Shown: positions 27,323 through 36,070, counted from the stretch's first letter. The stretch is 64,000 nucleotides of DNA from Pseudomonas sp. GM21 (GCF_000282215.1 NZ_AKJS01000016.1:51642-115641), one strand, 5' to 3'. Numbers and translations: made by a program. The notes: generated from the sequence alone by a model not told the origin.

Positions 27323-27643
27323 TCAGAGTTGCGAAGACGGGACGTGCAGAATCATGCCGTCCATGGCTTCGCTAATGATCAATTGGCAGCTCAAGCGGCT
27401 GTTAGCGCGGGGTTCGAAGGCGCATTCGAGCATGTCACTCTCCATGCTTTCCGCTGCTGGCACTTTGCTCAGCCAGACCTCGTCGACATAGGTATGGCAA
27501 GTCCCGCAGCTGCATGCACCACCGCAATCGGCGGGAATGCCTGGCACGGAAGCGAAGGTGGCGGCCTGCATGACCGATTGGCCAACTTCGCCTTTGACCT
27601 GATGTTCAGTGCCGTTGTGTTCGATAAAGGTCAGTGTGGGCAT
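27323..27643 (-). CDS. [2Fe-2S] ferredoxin, adrenodoxin/putidaredoxin type
   Basis: A 106-residue ferredoxin with the cluster ligands in CGGACSCGTC and a fourth Cys in SRLSCQLI, plus the closing MDGMILHVP segment typical of putidaredoxin-type proteins. It carries single electrons from the adjacent reductase to an oxygenase. Its gene lies between the reductase and the membrane hydroxylase, which suggests a three-component monooxygenase. Confidence 0.92.
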   Translation of the reverse strand: MPTLTFIEHNGTEHQVKGEVGQSVMQAATFASVPGIPADCGGACSCGTCHTYVDEVWLSKVPAAESMESDMLECAFEPRANSRLSCQLIISEAMDGMILHVPSSQL

Positions 27644-27819
27644 GTTTTGCTCCGATTTTTATTTGAGTTCAGGAATGGCAGGGCAATGCCTGCATATCAA
27701 CGCGCGGCACTCGCCCAAGGGGCAGTAGCAACAGGGGGGGGCGGTTAGGCTGCAGGCGGCGCTATACATGAGCATTGCGGTATATAAGCCTGTGAGACAG
27801 CACACCATCCCCCGCATTG

Positions 27820-28689
27820 TTAAATGGGTGGTGGGTTCGGTGGTGTTGACTCATTTACCGCACGAGCGGATTCGGGCTTGCGAGCGTTTACTTGCACGAG
27901 CGGGAAGAATGCCTGCTCCAGCCAATTCGCTTCCTGACCCGGCAATCCATAACGGGCAGGTCGCCCGACTGGATGATGAATTGTGCCGAAGATCTTGTCG
28001 AACAAGCTCAGAAACACGGCGTAGTTGCGATAGCTCATGCCATCTTTACCGTAACCATGATGGGTATGGTGCATGCTGGGAGTGACGATGACCGATTCGA
28101 AAATCCGCAGCGCTCGCGCCAGATAACGATTGGTGCGCAAAGGCGCATCCCAGCGAATATCGCTGTGCGTGAAAATGTTCCAGAGCATTACCGTGAGCAA
28201 GGTCAACGCAGCCGCCTTCGTCATGCCGAGATAGAGCGCTATGCCGATCACCCAGGCATGGGGCACGACGAATACCCAGAACACATTCACCCGGAAGTAC
28301 ACCGACAGATTCATGAAATTGGCACTGTGATGCGTGCGGTGCATTTTATAGAGCCAAGGATGCTTCTTCATGTCGTGCGCGGCGCGATGGACCCAGTAGA
28401 AACAGAATTCGTCGATCAGCAACACCAACGGGAAGGCAAGCCACACCGGCACCTCGGCAAGCGCACCGGCAAAACCCGGCAGGAGAAAGGCTAACGACGA
28501 AGCCCAAAACAGGCTGGTCAAAGGCTGGGTTACTGCGGTGACTACCGCAAAACATACGACGGTCAGCAGCATGTCGCGCTTGTTCCACAGTGGCTTCAGG
28601 CGGCCGGTCATCAATTCCGCGAGGAACGTGATGCTCATGACGCCTAAGATCAAGGGGGCTGCCTGGTGCACTAGATCTGCGAGTTTCAT
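27820..28689 (-). CDS. Membrane fatty acid hydroxylase/sterol desaturase-family di-iron enzyme
   Basis: A 289-residue integral membrane protein with hydrophobic helices near residues 8-26, 40-100 and 150-165. It carries the di-iron His motifs HRAAHD, HRTHHS and HHTHHG. The family hydroxylates or desaturates hydrophobic C-H bonds. With the downstream ferredoxin and reductase it is the best candidate for the first oxidation in the pathway. Its ATG lies eleven bases from a perfect palindrome in a promoter facing the TetR gene. A truncated paralogue lies at 29734. Confidence 0.9.
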   Translation of the reverse strand: MKLADLVHQAAPLILGVMSITFLAELMTGRLKPLWNKRDMLLTVVCFAVVTAVTQPLTSLFWASSLAFLLPGFAGALAEVPVWLAFPLVLLIDEFCFYWVHRAAHDMKKHPWLYKMHRTHHSANFMNLSVYFRVNVFWVFVVPHAWVIGIALYLGMTKAAALTLLTVMLWNIFTHSDIRWDAPLRTNRYLARALRIFESVIVTPSMHHTHHGYGKDGMSYRNYAVFLSLFDKIFGTIHHPVGRPARYGLPGQEANWLEQAFFPLVQVNARKPESARAVNESTPPNPPPI

Positions 28690-28699
28690 GATTTCTCCT

Positions 28700-28721
28700 A
28701 TCGAAACGAATTAGTTTCGAT
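28700..28721. promoter_or_regulatory. 22-bp perfect palindrome, probable TetR operator
   Basis: ATCGAAAC-GAATTA-GTTTCGAT is an exact inverted repeat placed just after the expected transcription start of the hydroxylase promoter and before its ribosome site. This is a classic position for repression. The divergent TetR gene next to it is the likely binder. Confidence 0.75.
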
Positions 28722-28725
28722 GTGA

Positions 28726-28755
28726 ACTCTAGATTCGGAATCCCTTGCATGTCAA
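28726..28755 (-). promoter_or_regulatory. Sigma-70-like promoter of the hydroxylase operon
   Basis: On the reverse strand a perfect -35 box TTGACA (28755-28750) is separated by 18 bases from TAGAGT (28731-28726) as -10. The predicted start falls at about 28719, inside the palindrome. Confidence 0.6.
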
Positions 28756-28896
28756 GCGATGAACTGCAGAGGTATTGTTCGGCAAAGGGGGACAGCAATC
28801 GCATCAGTTGGTGGATGAAATTACACATGGGGTTTTGAGCCCGTCGGCGCAGCAACCCGGTTACAATGTTCGCCAAACCCTTTGGACGGAGGCAGG

Positions 28897-29535
28897 GTGG
28901 ACGTACATTCCAAGCCGCAGGCTTCAGCTCGTTTCTCTCAGAAACGCCACGCGTTCTTGCTTGACACTGCGATGACGATATTTGTATCGCGTGGGTTGGG
29001 TAGTGCCACGATTGATGAGATTGCGCAGGTTGCCGGTATCAGCAAGGCAACGATATATCGCCGGTACGCTAACAAGGATGAGTTGTTTGAAGCAGCGATC
29101 ATCCAGACCACCGAGCCGCTTGCGCAGGCGTTCAAGGAGATCGAGCTCGACCCAGCCACGCCAGAGGCATCGCTGACGCGCGCAGCCGATACTATCTATT
29201 ACCTGATGCGGCAGCCGCGCCAACTAGAGGTCTTCCGTGCCATCGTCGCTGAGGCATCTCGCCTGCCTTTACTGGTTCAACGCTCCAGGCTGCAAATGCT
29301 CGCGACGCTGACGCAAAGCCTGACCAGCTATTTCCAACAACTGGTCGCTGCCGGGGTAATGGTGAGTCCTTATCCCGAGCAGAGCGCGGTCAATTTCATA
29401 ATCCTTACCGGCGGCGGCATGCGCCCGCTGCTAGGGGTGGGAAACGACGGCAGCAGCAGTGACGAGCAACGGCGGCGCGAGGCCGACCTGGATCTATTCC
29501 TTCGCGGTACTGGGATCCGGGTTAGTCATGCTTAG
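28897..29535 (+). CDS. TetR family transcriptional regulator (hydroxylase operon)
   Basis: A 212-residue regulator with the TetR helix-turn-helix region IDEIAQVAGISKATIYRRYA near residues 37-56 and a TetR_C-type effector domain. The GTG at 28897 is chosen because GGAGG lies five bases before it; a TTG five codons upstream lacks one. It is divergent from the hydroxylase-ferredoxin-reductase operon, whose promoter carries a perfect palindrome. Derepression by substrate or product is the expected mode. Confidence 0.87.
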   Translation: MDVHSKPQASARFSQKRHAFLLDTAMTIFVSRGLGSATIDEIAQVAGISKATIYRRYANKDELFEAAIIQTTEPLAQAFKEIELDPATPEASLTRAADTIYYLMRQPRQLEVFRAIVAEASRLPLLVQRSRLQMLATLTQSLTSYFQQLVAAGVMVSPYPEQSAVNFIILTGGGMRPLLGVGNDGSSSDEQRRREADLDLFLRGTGIRVSHA

Positions 29536-29733
29536 GCGCTGTACGAAAAGTGCCTGCGCGACGCCCATGCAGCGTTAAAAACAGGCTCGGAATGCTCATT
29601 TACAACCATTAAAGTCGAGCGTGGCCCCGGCCGCTCCTCGCCTGTTTTGCCTTGCCTGAACCTCGCTACAACGGATAGGGACTTCCTTCCCCATCGACCT
29701 GCCACGATCGCGCGCCGCAAGCTTGGCGCCATG

Positions 29734-30162
29734 TCATCTCTCAACGGCGTCCTTCAATTCAGGCGCCTGGTGTTTTAGCGATTTACTCTTGCTTCTGTAA
29801 AAAGGGTAAAACACCTCTTCGGCCCAGTGTGCATTTTCTCCCGGCAGGCCGTAGTTCTTCGGCCGGCCTTGAGGGCAGTGCAGGGTGCCGAAGATCCAGT
29901 CGAAGAATGAGAACATGATCGAGAAATTGCAGTAGTTCTTCCCGTCGGGGCCGCCCCAGCCGTGATGGGTGTTGTGCATCCCAGGGGTGACGATGATGTG
30001 TTCGATAGCGGTTAGCCAAGGGGCGGTGCGGGAATTTTTGCGCAGCCAGTCGTCCCAGCGGAGATTGGCGTGCGTAAGCAGATTCCAACCAATCAGTTTG
30101 ATTCCGGCATAGTACACGGCCTCACTCAAGCCTATCCCTTTGAGTTTCATCGAGTGTTTCAT
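29734..30162 (-). pseudogene. Truncated fatty acid hydroxylase-family gene (C-terminal part)
   Basis: The 142 residues match the C-terminal half of the intact hydroxylase at 27820: NLLTHANLRWDDWL versus NIFTHSDIRWDAPL, MHNTHHGWG versus MHHTHHGYG, and FDWIFGTLH versus FDKIFGTIH. The first His motifs and membrane helices are missing. The homology stops around 30150, where an unrelated gene fragment on the other strand begins. It is probably non-functional. Confidence 0.8.
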
Positions 30163-30334
30163 GGAGATTGCCGGTATGTTGAGCAGTAATCAGGATGGCC
30201 AGTTCCATCTCACCGCCATTGATCATTTCACGATGAATGCCGAGGGGGAAATTGTACGCGCCGTGTATTACTTCAGGCCGGATACGATTCGGGCCATGGA
30301 TGCGATAGTTGCCGCGAACGCACAAAAGCAATAG
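30140..30334 (+). pseudogene. C-terminal fragment of a SnoaL/NTF2-like protein
   Basis: About 50 residues from roughly 30176 (LTAIDHFTMNAEGEIVRAVY, YFRPDTI) look like the end of a SnoaL/ketosteroid isomerase-like fold protein. The 5' part is gone and the residues before it overlap the hydroxylase fragment on the other strand. A recombination junction near 30150-30175 joins two broken genes. Confidence 0.6.
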
Positions 30335-30340
30335 TGCTGA

Positions 30341-30514
30341 TGCCGCTATTGGGATCGTGCCCGGGAAGTGGTATGGCTGAACCGGCTGGATACGCCTGGC
30401 GGCAAAAGAGGCTTGGCGCCATGGTTCTTGGTCAAGGTAGTGTTTGCGAAGGTCTATGGGCCGCTGGGGGGGGGGGCGTCAAAAGCCCTGGTCGCGCCAG
30501 CTACTGCAATCTGA
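30341..30514 (+). pseudogene. Unidentified decaying coding fragment
   Basis: One frame after the SnoaL stop reads CRYWDRAREVVWLNRLDTPG and then APWFLVKVVFAKVYGPL, which looks like real protein rather than random sequence, but it has no start and stops after 57 codons. An 11-base G run (about 30466-30476) lies in it. I do not recognise the family. The rest of the 30515-30733 gap holds only the GntR leader. Confidence 0.35.
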
Positions 30515-30733
30515 GACAGGATCCTTGTTCAGCACGACCCGCTCAATGGTGGGCAGAGAGCAGAAAATCTTCAATGGTTAGCGCAAAAGCTGAAAGTTCC
30601 GATGCTCAAGAAAGATTATTCGCCATGGAAAAGCGGTTTAAGTCGGTTTTTGGAGATTGTTAATCCTATACTGTATTTAAATGATGTAATCAGTAGAATG
30701 AATGCAAAGATCGACGGCCATTAGGATTAAATC

Positions 30734-31540
30734 ATGAACAATATAAGCGATATGCCTCCCGCTTTTGCCTCGTCTTCTGCCAAGAAGGTGCCTCTTCATA
30801 TTCCCAAAGCGCCGGAAATCGTTGCCTCGCGCGTGAAAAAGATGATCGTTGGCGGTGAGCTAAAGGAGGGGGATCTCCTGCCTGCCGAGAGTAAGCTGAT
30901 GGAAGAATTCGGTGTCTCCCGGCCGACGATCCGCGAAGCCTACCGAATTCTTGAAGCCGAGCGATTGGTAACGGTATCACGTGGTGCGCGCGGTGGTGCT
31001 GTCGTTCATTCGCCTGATCCAGACCTTATTTCCAACTATGCGCTGATGGTTCTGCAGTATGAAGGCACCACCGTTTCCGAAGTCTATCAGGCGCGAATGG
31101 CGTTCGAACCGACTGTCGTGCGACTTGTGATAAAGAACGCGCGCAAGACTGCTCCTGATGCGCTGCGCCTGGCGTTGGCCAAGGAACGCGAAGCTCTGGA
31201 TGAGGCTTTAGGCTTTGCGCAAACGATTGCCAATTTCCATCGCGTGTTGGTGGAGTTGTCTGGCAACCGGCCACTGATCCATTTGTGGTCGGCAATACAC
31301 CAAGTGGTCGAGCGACATCAGACGCTGGTGGTGTCGGCATACCGACGCAATCAGGCTTCTGAAGCCATTCTCGCCAATGCTTCGATTGGGATACGTTCGC
31401 AGGAGAAGTTGATCAAGTTGATCGAGGCCGGCGATGAGGATGGAGCTGAAATCCACTGGCGCAAGCATATGCAGGCTGCCTACAAGACTTGGGTCAGTGG
31501 TTACGAAGAAATGACGCTCTCCCAGTTACTCCAGGACTGA
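30734..31540 (+). CDS. GntR family regulator, FadR/FCD subgroup (paralogue 1)
   Basis: A 268-residue regulator: N-terminal winged helix (LPAESKLMEEFGVSRPTIRE, then the GGA wing) and an all-helical FCD effector domain with conserved Arg, Asp/Glu and His positions (VYQARMAFEP, FHRVLVELSGNRPL, HWRKHM). It is closely similar throughout to the regulator at 36071. FCD proteins usually sense acids or acyl-CoA-like ligands and repress. It is a candidate binder of the AT-rich 16-bp elements; a partial copy (AATGATGTAATCA at about 30680) precedes its own start. Confidence 0.9.
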   Translation: MNNISDMPPAFASSSAKKVPLHIPKAPEIVASRVKKMIVGGELKEGDLLPAESKLMEEFGVSRPTIREAYRILEAERLVTVSRGARGGAVVHSPDPDLISNYALMVLQYEGTTVSEVYQARMAFEPTVVRLVIKNARKTAPDALRLALAKEREALDEALGFAQTIANFHRVLVELSGNRPLIHLWSAIHQVVERHQTLVVSAYRRNQASEAILANASIGIRSQEKLIKLIEAGDEDGAEIHWRKHMQAAYKTWVSGYEEMTLSQLLQD

Positions 31541-31549
31541 TATCCAGGT

Positions 31550-32432
31550 CTAACGCTTGGCGTTTTCTGTGGGGGCTGCGTAATACCCGACCGCAACGAT
31601 GTAGCGACCACTACGTCGCAACAGGGTTTCTTTTGGCTCAGGTTTGCCCGTGACGGGGTTACTCCACAGATAGTTGATGCGTGCCGTGTCGCGGCCCTTG
31701 ATTACGGCCAACATCTGTTGGCCGATCGGCTGGCCATCGACCGACGTCAAATGGCGTAAGTCGGTATTGATCAAGCGCCTGTTGTAACCGTGGGCGACCA
31801 TCTTCAGGTTGCTGGTATCAACAACGAAGATGTATAAATCGTCGCGAGTCAGTTGGCTGTCCAACTGATTGATACGCGCAATCGTATCGCCCGGTGCCTT
31901 GTTCAAGTCCTTTATCGCATCGTCGAGCAAAGCTTGCGCGGCGCTCGGGCTGGAGCGGGGCATGTAGTAGCCAACGGCAAAGACCTTGTCTTCGACACGC
32001 TTGTAATAAGCCATTTTGCGTTCGGTCTTGCCATCCTGCCAATTTGTCCAGCGATACTCCTGGCTGCGAACTTCCTGGGTGTCAGGTTGGCTCAGGATGT
32101 TGGTAAATGCCTGGCCCAATGATGGATCGAGCAGGGGGGGCGATATTGCGGCCAATATACTGCGCTGACGGACCTCCGCTGGCCAGCATCACGCCATGGG
32201 TATCGATCACGTAAACGTAGTATTCGCCCTGGATGAATTTGCCCTGACGACTGAATTCGGCCAATGCGTTGTCGCCTACCTGGCGATAGCGGTCAACCGC
32301 TTGCGCAAGCAAGTGTTGGGCCTGCACAGCTTGATTCTGGTAGGTGGGTTCCACAGCGATGTCCTGGGCAGAAGCATGACTTAACAGGCCCAATCCAAGA
32401 TAAAGCGACAAAATAAATCCCGTCGTTTTCAC
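31550..32432 (-). pseudogene. Exported cache-domain protein, frameshifted in a G7/C7 run
   Basis: The frame from 32432 encodes a signal peptide and the first half of a cache sensor domain (YVYVIDTHGVMLASGGPSAQ, YIGRNI). The frame ending at 31550 continues it (LLDPSLGQAF, KRVEDKVFAVGYY, two cache-like halves). The break is at a run of seven G at 32134-32140: removing one base would join the halves as NIAP-LLDPSLG. It is a periplasmic sensor-like protein, either inactivated, phase-variable, or a sequencing slip. Confidence 0.8.
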
Positions 32433-32547
32433 ACAGTGCTCCAGTGGATATCGGCCTCCAATACGTCTTGCCGTAAAGCAGCAGGCCTTTCAGGTTTGTA
32501 GGTGGGCGCGTTCCTGGGCCCATCGCAAACCTGAACGAAGCCGGATG

Positions 32548-32571
32548 GCTCAGCCATGTTCATGGCTGAGC
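32548..32571. repeat. Perfect inverted repeat, 11-bp arms
   Basis: GCTCAGCCATG and its complement are separated by TT, in the 296-base gap between the cache gene and the crotonase. There is no T-run, so it may be a weak terminator of the acyl-CoA dehydrogenase operon or an mRNA 3' stabiliser. The only other signal in the gap is the palindrome at 32670. Confidence 0.45.
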
Positions 32572-32669
32572 TCGCGGCACTCACTGGTATTGACAGGCTA
32601 AAGCAGCAGCGACCGTAAAATCGTTTTCATCGTTATCCCCTGATTATTTTTGTGGGGGTTTAAGATAGA

Positions 32670-32687
32670 TATGATTGTAATCGTATA
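32670..32687. promoter_or_regulatory. Palindrome related to the AT-rich element
   Basis: ATATGATT-GT-AATCGTAT, an inverted repeat with one mismatch. It uses the same ATGATT/AATC half-sites but with different spacing, about 240 bases upstream of the cache gene. Membership of the same operator family is uncertain. Confidence 0.4.
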
Positions 32688-32728
32688 TGTCTATATTTTA
32701 AAGGTGTCAGCAGCTTCAGGTTTGCCAT

Positions 32729-33481
32729 TCATCGACGTTTGTTCACGAAATCCTCCAGCGCCCGACGGCATTCCGGGGCTTGCAGGCGAGCGATGAAGTT
32801 TTGATTTTCCGCTTCAATGATGCCGAGCACGCTATCTCGCAGCGGCGCTTTCATCAGGCGCTTGGCTGTTTGCAATGCGGCAGGGGAGGCAGTCGCCAGG
32901 CGCTCTGCATAGTCTTTGGCGAAGGCCAGGCATTCCTGCCCTTGATCAAAAAGGTGGGTGCACAAGCCCAACGTATGCGCCTGTGCCCCATCGATGCTCT
33001 CGCCACCGAGCAGCAGGCGAACGGCAGTGCCATGCCCCACTCGTTGTGGCAGCAGCAGGCTGGCAGCGAATTCCTGGCACAGACCGAGCTTTACGAACGG
33101 TGTAGCAAAACGGCTGTCACGGGTGGCCATCACCAGGTCGCAGTGCGGCAGCAAGGTCGTGCCAATGCCAATGGCTGCGCCACAAACTGCAGCAATCAGC
33201 GGTTTGTCCAGGGCGACCACGGCCGCCATGAAGCGAAAAGCAGGGGCGTCGAGGTCTTTGGGTGGTGCTTGCAGAAAGTCGGCAAGGTCATTGCCCGCGG
33301 TGAAGCAATCCGGGCCGCCAGTGATGACTACAACCTTCACGTTATCGTCGTCGCCGGCAGCCTTGAGCGTGTCGCTCAGGCTGTCGTACATGGCATTGGT
33401 CAGGGCATTGTATTTGTCAGGGCGGCTCAGCGTGATCGTCAGGCTATGTCGATGGCATTCGACCCGGATATGTTCACTCAT
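32729..33481 (-). CDS. Enoyl-CoA hydratase/isomerase family protein
   Basis: A 250-residue crotonase with the oxyanion segments DCFTAGNDLADFL and CGAAIGIGTTLLPHCDL, and the crotonase-typical SRFATPFVKLGLCQEF. It is the third gene of an operon with two acyl-CoA dehydrogenases, 21 bases after the previous stop. It likely hydrates the enoyl-CoA that the paired dehydrogenases make, or acts as an isomerase; the usual catalytic Glu in the GLPE position is not apparent. Confidence 0.87.
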   Translation of the reverse strand: MSEHIRVECHRHSLTITLSRPDKYNALTNAMYDSLSDTLKAAGDDDNVKVVVITGGPDCFTAGNDLADFLQAPPKDLDAPAFRFMAAVVALDKPLIAAVCGAAIGIGTTLLPHCDLVMATRDSRFATPFVKLGLCQEFAASLLLPQRVGHGTAVRLLLGGESIDGAQAHTLGLCTHLFDQGQECLAFAKDYAERLATASPAALQTAKRLMKAPLRDSVLGIIEAENQNFIARLQAPECRRALEDFVNKRR

Positions 33482-33502
33482 GCAAAAAACTTCCTTTGGC
33501 TG

Positions 33503-34699
33503 TCAGCGACACTGTGAAAACGGAATGTTCTTGTCTACGCGGATTTCACCCGGCATGCCCAGGACTCGCTCGGCGATCTGATTGCGCAGTATCTCGTCGG
33601 TGCCACCAGCGATGCGCAGTGCAGCAGCCCATTGGTATCCGTAGGTGAATCGCGCCATCGGGCTGCCGGGCTGCTGCTCGGTCATGCCCTCCAGGCCCAG
33701 GTTATCCAGGGCTATCGCTGACAGCTCTTGAAGAACATTGGCGTAGACCAGCTTGCTCATGGCGGCAATCGGGCCTGGGGTTTCGCCTTTCGACAGGGAT
33801 GTCATCAAGCGGAAACGAAAGTATCGCAGCCCTAGCTCTTTGGTCAGCAGGCTGGCCAGTTTGAATCGATCCTGGGTCACCTGGCTGCCATTTTTGCCGA
33901 TCTGCTCCAGCAGCTCGACCACAGAAGGCAGTGCCTGGCTTTCACCGCCAACATTGACGCGCTCATTCATCAACGTTGTCATGGCGCACTTCCAGCCCTC
34001 GCCGACAGCGCCGAGGCGATAGCTGTCGGGAATGCGCAGGTCGGTGAGGAACACTTCGTTGAATTCGGACTCGCCGGAAATATTCTCGATAGGCCGCACA
34101 TCAACGCCGGGGCTGCGCATGTCTACCAGGAAGAACGTCAGGCCCTTGTGTTTCGTCGCTTCGGAGTCGGTGCGTGCCAGTAGAATCCCCCAATCTGCGA
34201 CGTGCGCCCAGGAAGTCCAGACTTTTTGCCCGTTGATAACCCAGTCGTCGCCATCCTTGACTGCGCGGGTGCGCAGATTCGCCAGGTCAGAGCCTGCCGA
34301 GGGCTCGGAGAACAGTTGGCACCAGAGTAAGTCGCCATTGAGTGTAGGGCGGGTAAAACGCTCGATCTGTTCGGCGGTGCCATGGGTACGCAGTGTCGGA
34401 ATGGTCATTTGCGTGCCGATTGTCACAAGCGGGCCGGTCGGCACCGCATAGCGCGACTCTTCTTCCTGGAAGATCACTTCCTGCATCGGCGTTCCATCCA
34501 GGCCGCCTTCTGCGCGTGGCCAGCGGATGGCGGCATATCCGGCCTGGGCTTTTTTGCGCTGCCAGAGCCGTGCATTGGCGGTGAATGCTGCGGCGTCCTG
34601 GTGACTGTCGGCACCCAATACACTGGCAACGTTGTCTTGCAGCCAGCTTTGGACCTGCTGACGGAATTCGGCTTCAGCCGGGGAATCATTGAAATCCAT
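33503..34699 (-). CDS. Acyl-CoA dehydrogenase, subunit of a paired (alpha2-beta2-type) enzyme
   Basis: A 398-residue acyl-CoA dehydrogenase with LFSEPSAGSDLANL (flavin/substrate loop), the Trp-rich DDWVINGQKVWTSWAH and the C-terminal AGGTDEILRNQIAERVLG that binds FAD. It sits ten bases after a second, smaller ACAD gene. Such adjacent dissimilar ACAD genes form heterotetramers in steroid and other bulky acyl-CoA degradation. The equivalent partner pair is at 42144-44450. AAGGAGACGACC precedes the ATG. Confidence 0.9.
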   Translation of the reverse strand: MDFNDSPAEAEFRQQVQSWLQDNVASVLGADSHQDAAAFTANARLWQRKKAQAGYAAIRWPRAEGGLDGTPMQEVIFQEEESRYAVPTGPLVTIGTQMTIPTLRTHGTAEQIERFTRPTLNGDLLWCQLFSEPSAGSDLANLRTRAVKDGDDWVINGQKVWTSWAHVADWGILLARTDSEATKHKGLTFFLVDMRSPGVDVRPIENISGESEFNEVFLTDLRIPDSYRLGAVGEGWKCAMTTLMNERVNVGGESQALPSVVELLEQIGKNGSQVTQDRFKLASLLTKELGLRYFRFRLMTSLSKGETPGPIAAMSKLVYANVLQELSAIALDNLGLEGMTEQQPGSPMARFTYGYQWAAALRIAGGTDEILRNQIAERVLGMPGEIRVDKNIPFSQCR

Positions 34700-34709
34700 G
34701 GTCGTCTCC

Positions 34710-35822
34710 TTAGTGGGCCTTCAGCAGTTGCAAGGACGCATCCGACAGCAGTTGGTCGACCCATGCTCCAGGCTCGCCCAGTGTCACGGCCAGCAAGCGC
34801 GAGCGCTTATAGAAGAAGTGGCAGTCGGCTTCCGAGGTGTAGCCAATGCCGCCGTGTATATGCAGGCATTCACGCGCTGCGTATTCGAAGGCCTCGGTAG
34901 CGCTCAGGCGGCAGGTGGCGGCGGCCAGTGCTCGCTCTTGCGGGCTGCCGGCATGCAGGGCCCAGGCACCGTAATAAGCATTGGAGCGGGCCAGTTCGAT
35001 TTTCACGGACATATCGGCCAGTTTGTGCTTGATGGCCTGGTAGCTGCCGATGGGGCGACCGAACGTATGCCGCTCCAGAGCGTAGTTGCGTGCCAGCTCA
35101 CAGGCTGCTTCTGCCCCGCCGATCTGTTCGAATGCGGTCAAAATGGCGGACTGGTCGACTACCTGCTGCATCGCGGCAATGGCCGGCGCTCCGGCCAGCA
35201 GTCCAATAGCGCTGACACCGTCGGCCTGCAAGGCGGCAAATGGGATGATTTCATCGGGACTGTTCAATGCCACTGGCTGCAATCCGGCGTCACCGAGCTT
35301 GACCAGGACCATGACCGGCCGTCCTGCTTGCTGGGCTGGCAAAAGCGCGTAATGAGACTGGGCTGCGTATGCCAGAGGGCGACTGCGGCCGGTGAGCGTC
35401 TTGCCATCGAACTGCATGGGTTGATCAGCCCAGGATTGTCCAGGTGCAACCAGGCCGGCCGCGACGATAGCTTCGCCACTGGCAATGGCCTGCAGCAAAT
35501 CCTGCGCCTCTGGGGCTGCGCTGAACTTGAGCAATTCTGCAGCCAACAACACAGTGCTCTGGAAAGGGATAGGCGCCAGTGTTCGGCCCAGCTCCTCGGC
35601 CAGCACGCACAACTCCAGCATGCCCAGGCCGAGGCCGCCTTGTTCCTCGCCTATGGCGACTGCCGGCCAGCCCATCTCCGCGACCTGTTGCCAGAGATCG
35701 GAATTGAACGACTGTTGCGCCTGAAGCATCTGTCGCACCGTATGGAAGTCGCTGACTTCGCTCAGGAGGCGACGGGACTGGTCCCGCAGCATCCGCTGCT
35801 CATCTGAGAAATCGAAATTCAT
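34710..35822 (-). CDS. Acyl-CoA dehydrogenase, catalytic-Glu subunit of a paired enzyme
   Basis: A 370-residue ACAD-fold protein whose C-terminal part reads HIHGGIGYTSEADCHFFYKR. The Glu in this segment matches the catalytic base position of ChsE-type subunits, while the C-terminal FAD-binding GGTxE motif is missing and is provided by the partner at 33503. It is the first gene of the operon, preceded by two overlapping AT-rich elements. The substrate is probably a bulky or branched acyl-CoA. Confidence 0.88.
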   Translation of the reverse strand: MNFDFSDEQRMLRDQSRRLLSEVSDFHTVRQMLQAQQSFNSDLWQQVAEMGWPAVAIGEEQGGLGLGMLELCVLAEELGRTLAPIPFQSTVLLAAELLKFSAAPEAQDLLQAIASGEAIVAAGLVAPGQSWADQPMQFDGKTLTGRSRPLAYAAQSHYALLPAQQAGRPVMVLVKLGDAGLQPVALNSPDEIIPFAALQADGVSAIGLLAGAPAIAAMQQVVDQSAILTAFEQIGGAEAACELARNYALERHTFGRPIGSYQAIKHKLADMSVKIELARSNAYYGAWALHAGSPQERALAAATCRLSATEAFEYAARECLHIHGGIGYTSEADCHFFYKRSRLLAVTLGEPGAWVDQLLSDASLQLLKAH

Positions 35823-35850
35823 GGAGGCCCCTGCAACGTAATTGTTGTAT

Positions 35851-35875
35851 AAACATATAAATCATATACACAATA
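35851..35875. promoter_or_regulatory. Putative operator, two overlapping AT-rich elements (copy 6)
   Basis: AAACATATAAATCATA at 35851 and AATCATATACACAATA at 35860 overlap, about 30 bases before the acyl-CoA dehydrogenase start. They may control this operon and the divergent GntR gene. The rest of the 248-base gap is AT-rich with no other feature seen. Confidence 0.55.
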
Positions 35876-36070
35876 AGGCTAGCTTGTCCAGCAACGCATG
35901 CGGACCTGTTGATGGCGTAAAAAAGCCCTGAAGGCCGCCATTATTACGCGTTGTGCGGTAATGAAAAAGCGCTATGATTTTTGTTTAACTCATCGCTATA
36001 GTGTGTATCATCCAGCTTATTATTAACTGTTTATGCCGTAACGCGGTCTACTTAACTCAAGGCTGAGATC

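Noticed and set aside
26067..28689. Expectation of a cytochrome P450 next to the putidaredoxin-like pair
   Set aside because: No frame in the window shows the P450 heme-binding FxxGxxxCxG signature, so none is reported.
30334..30663. 109-codon forward frame before the GntR gene
   Set aside because: Its translation is low in family character, crosses the 11-base G run and lacks a ribosome site; a different frame at 30341 looks more protein-like.
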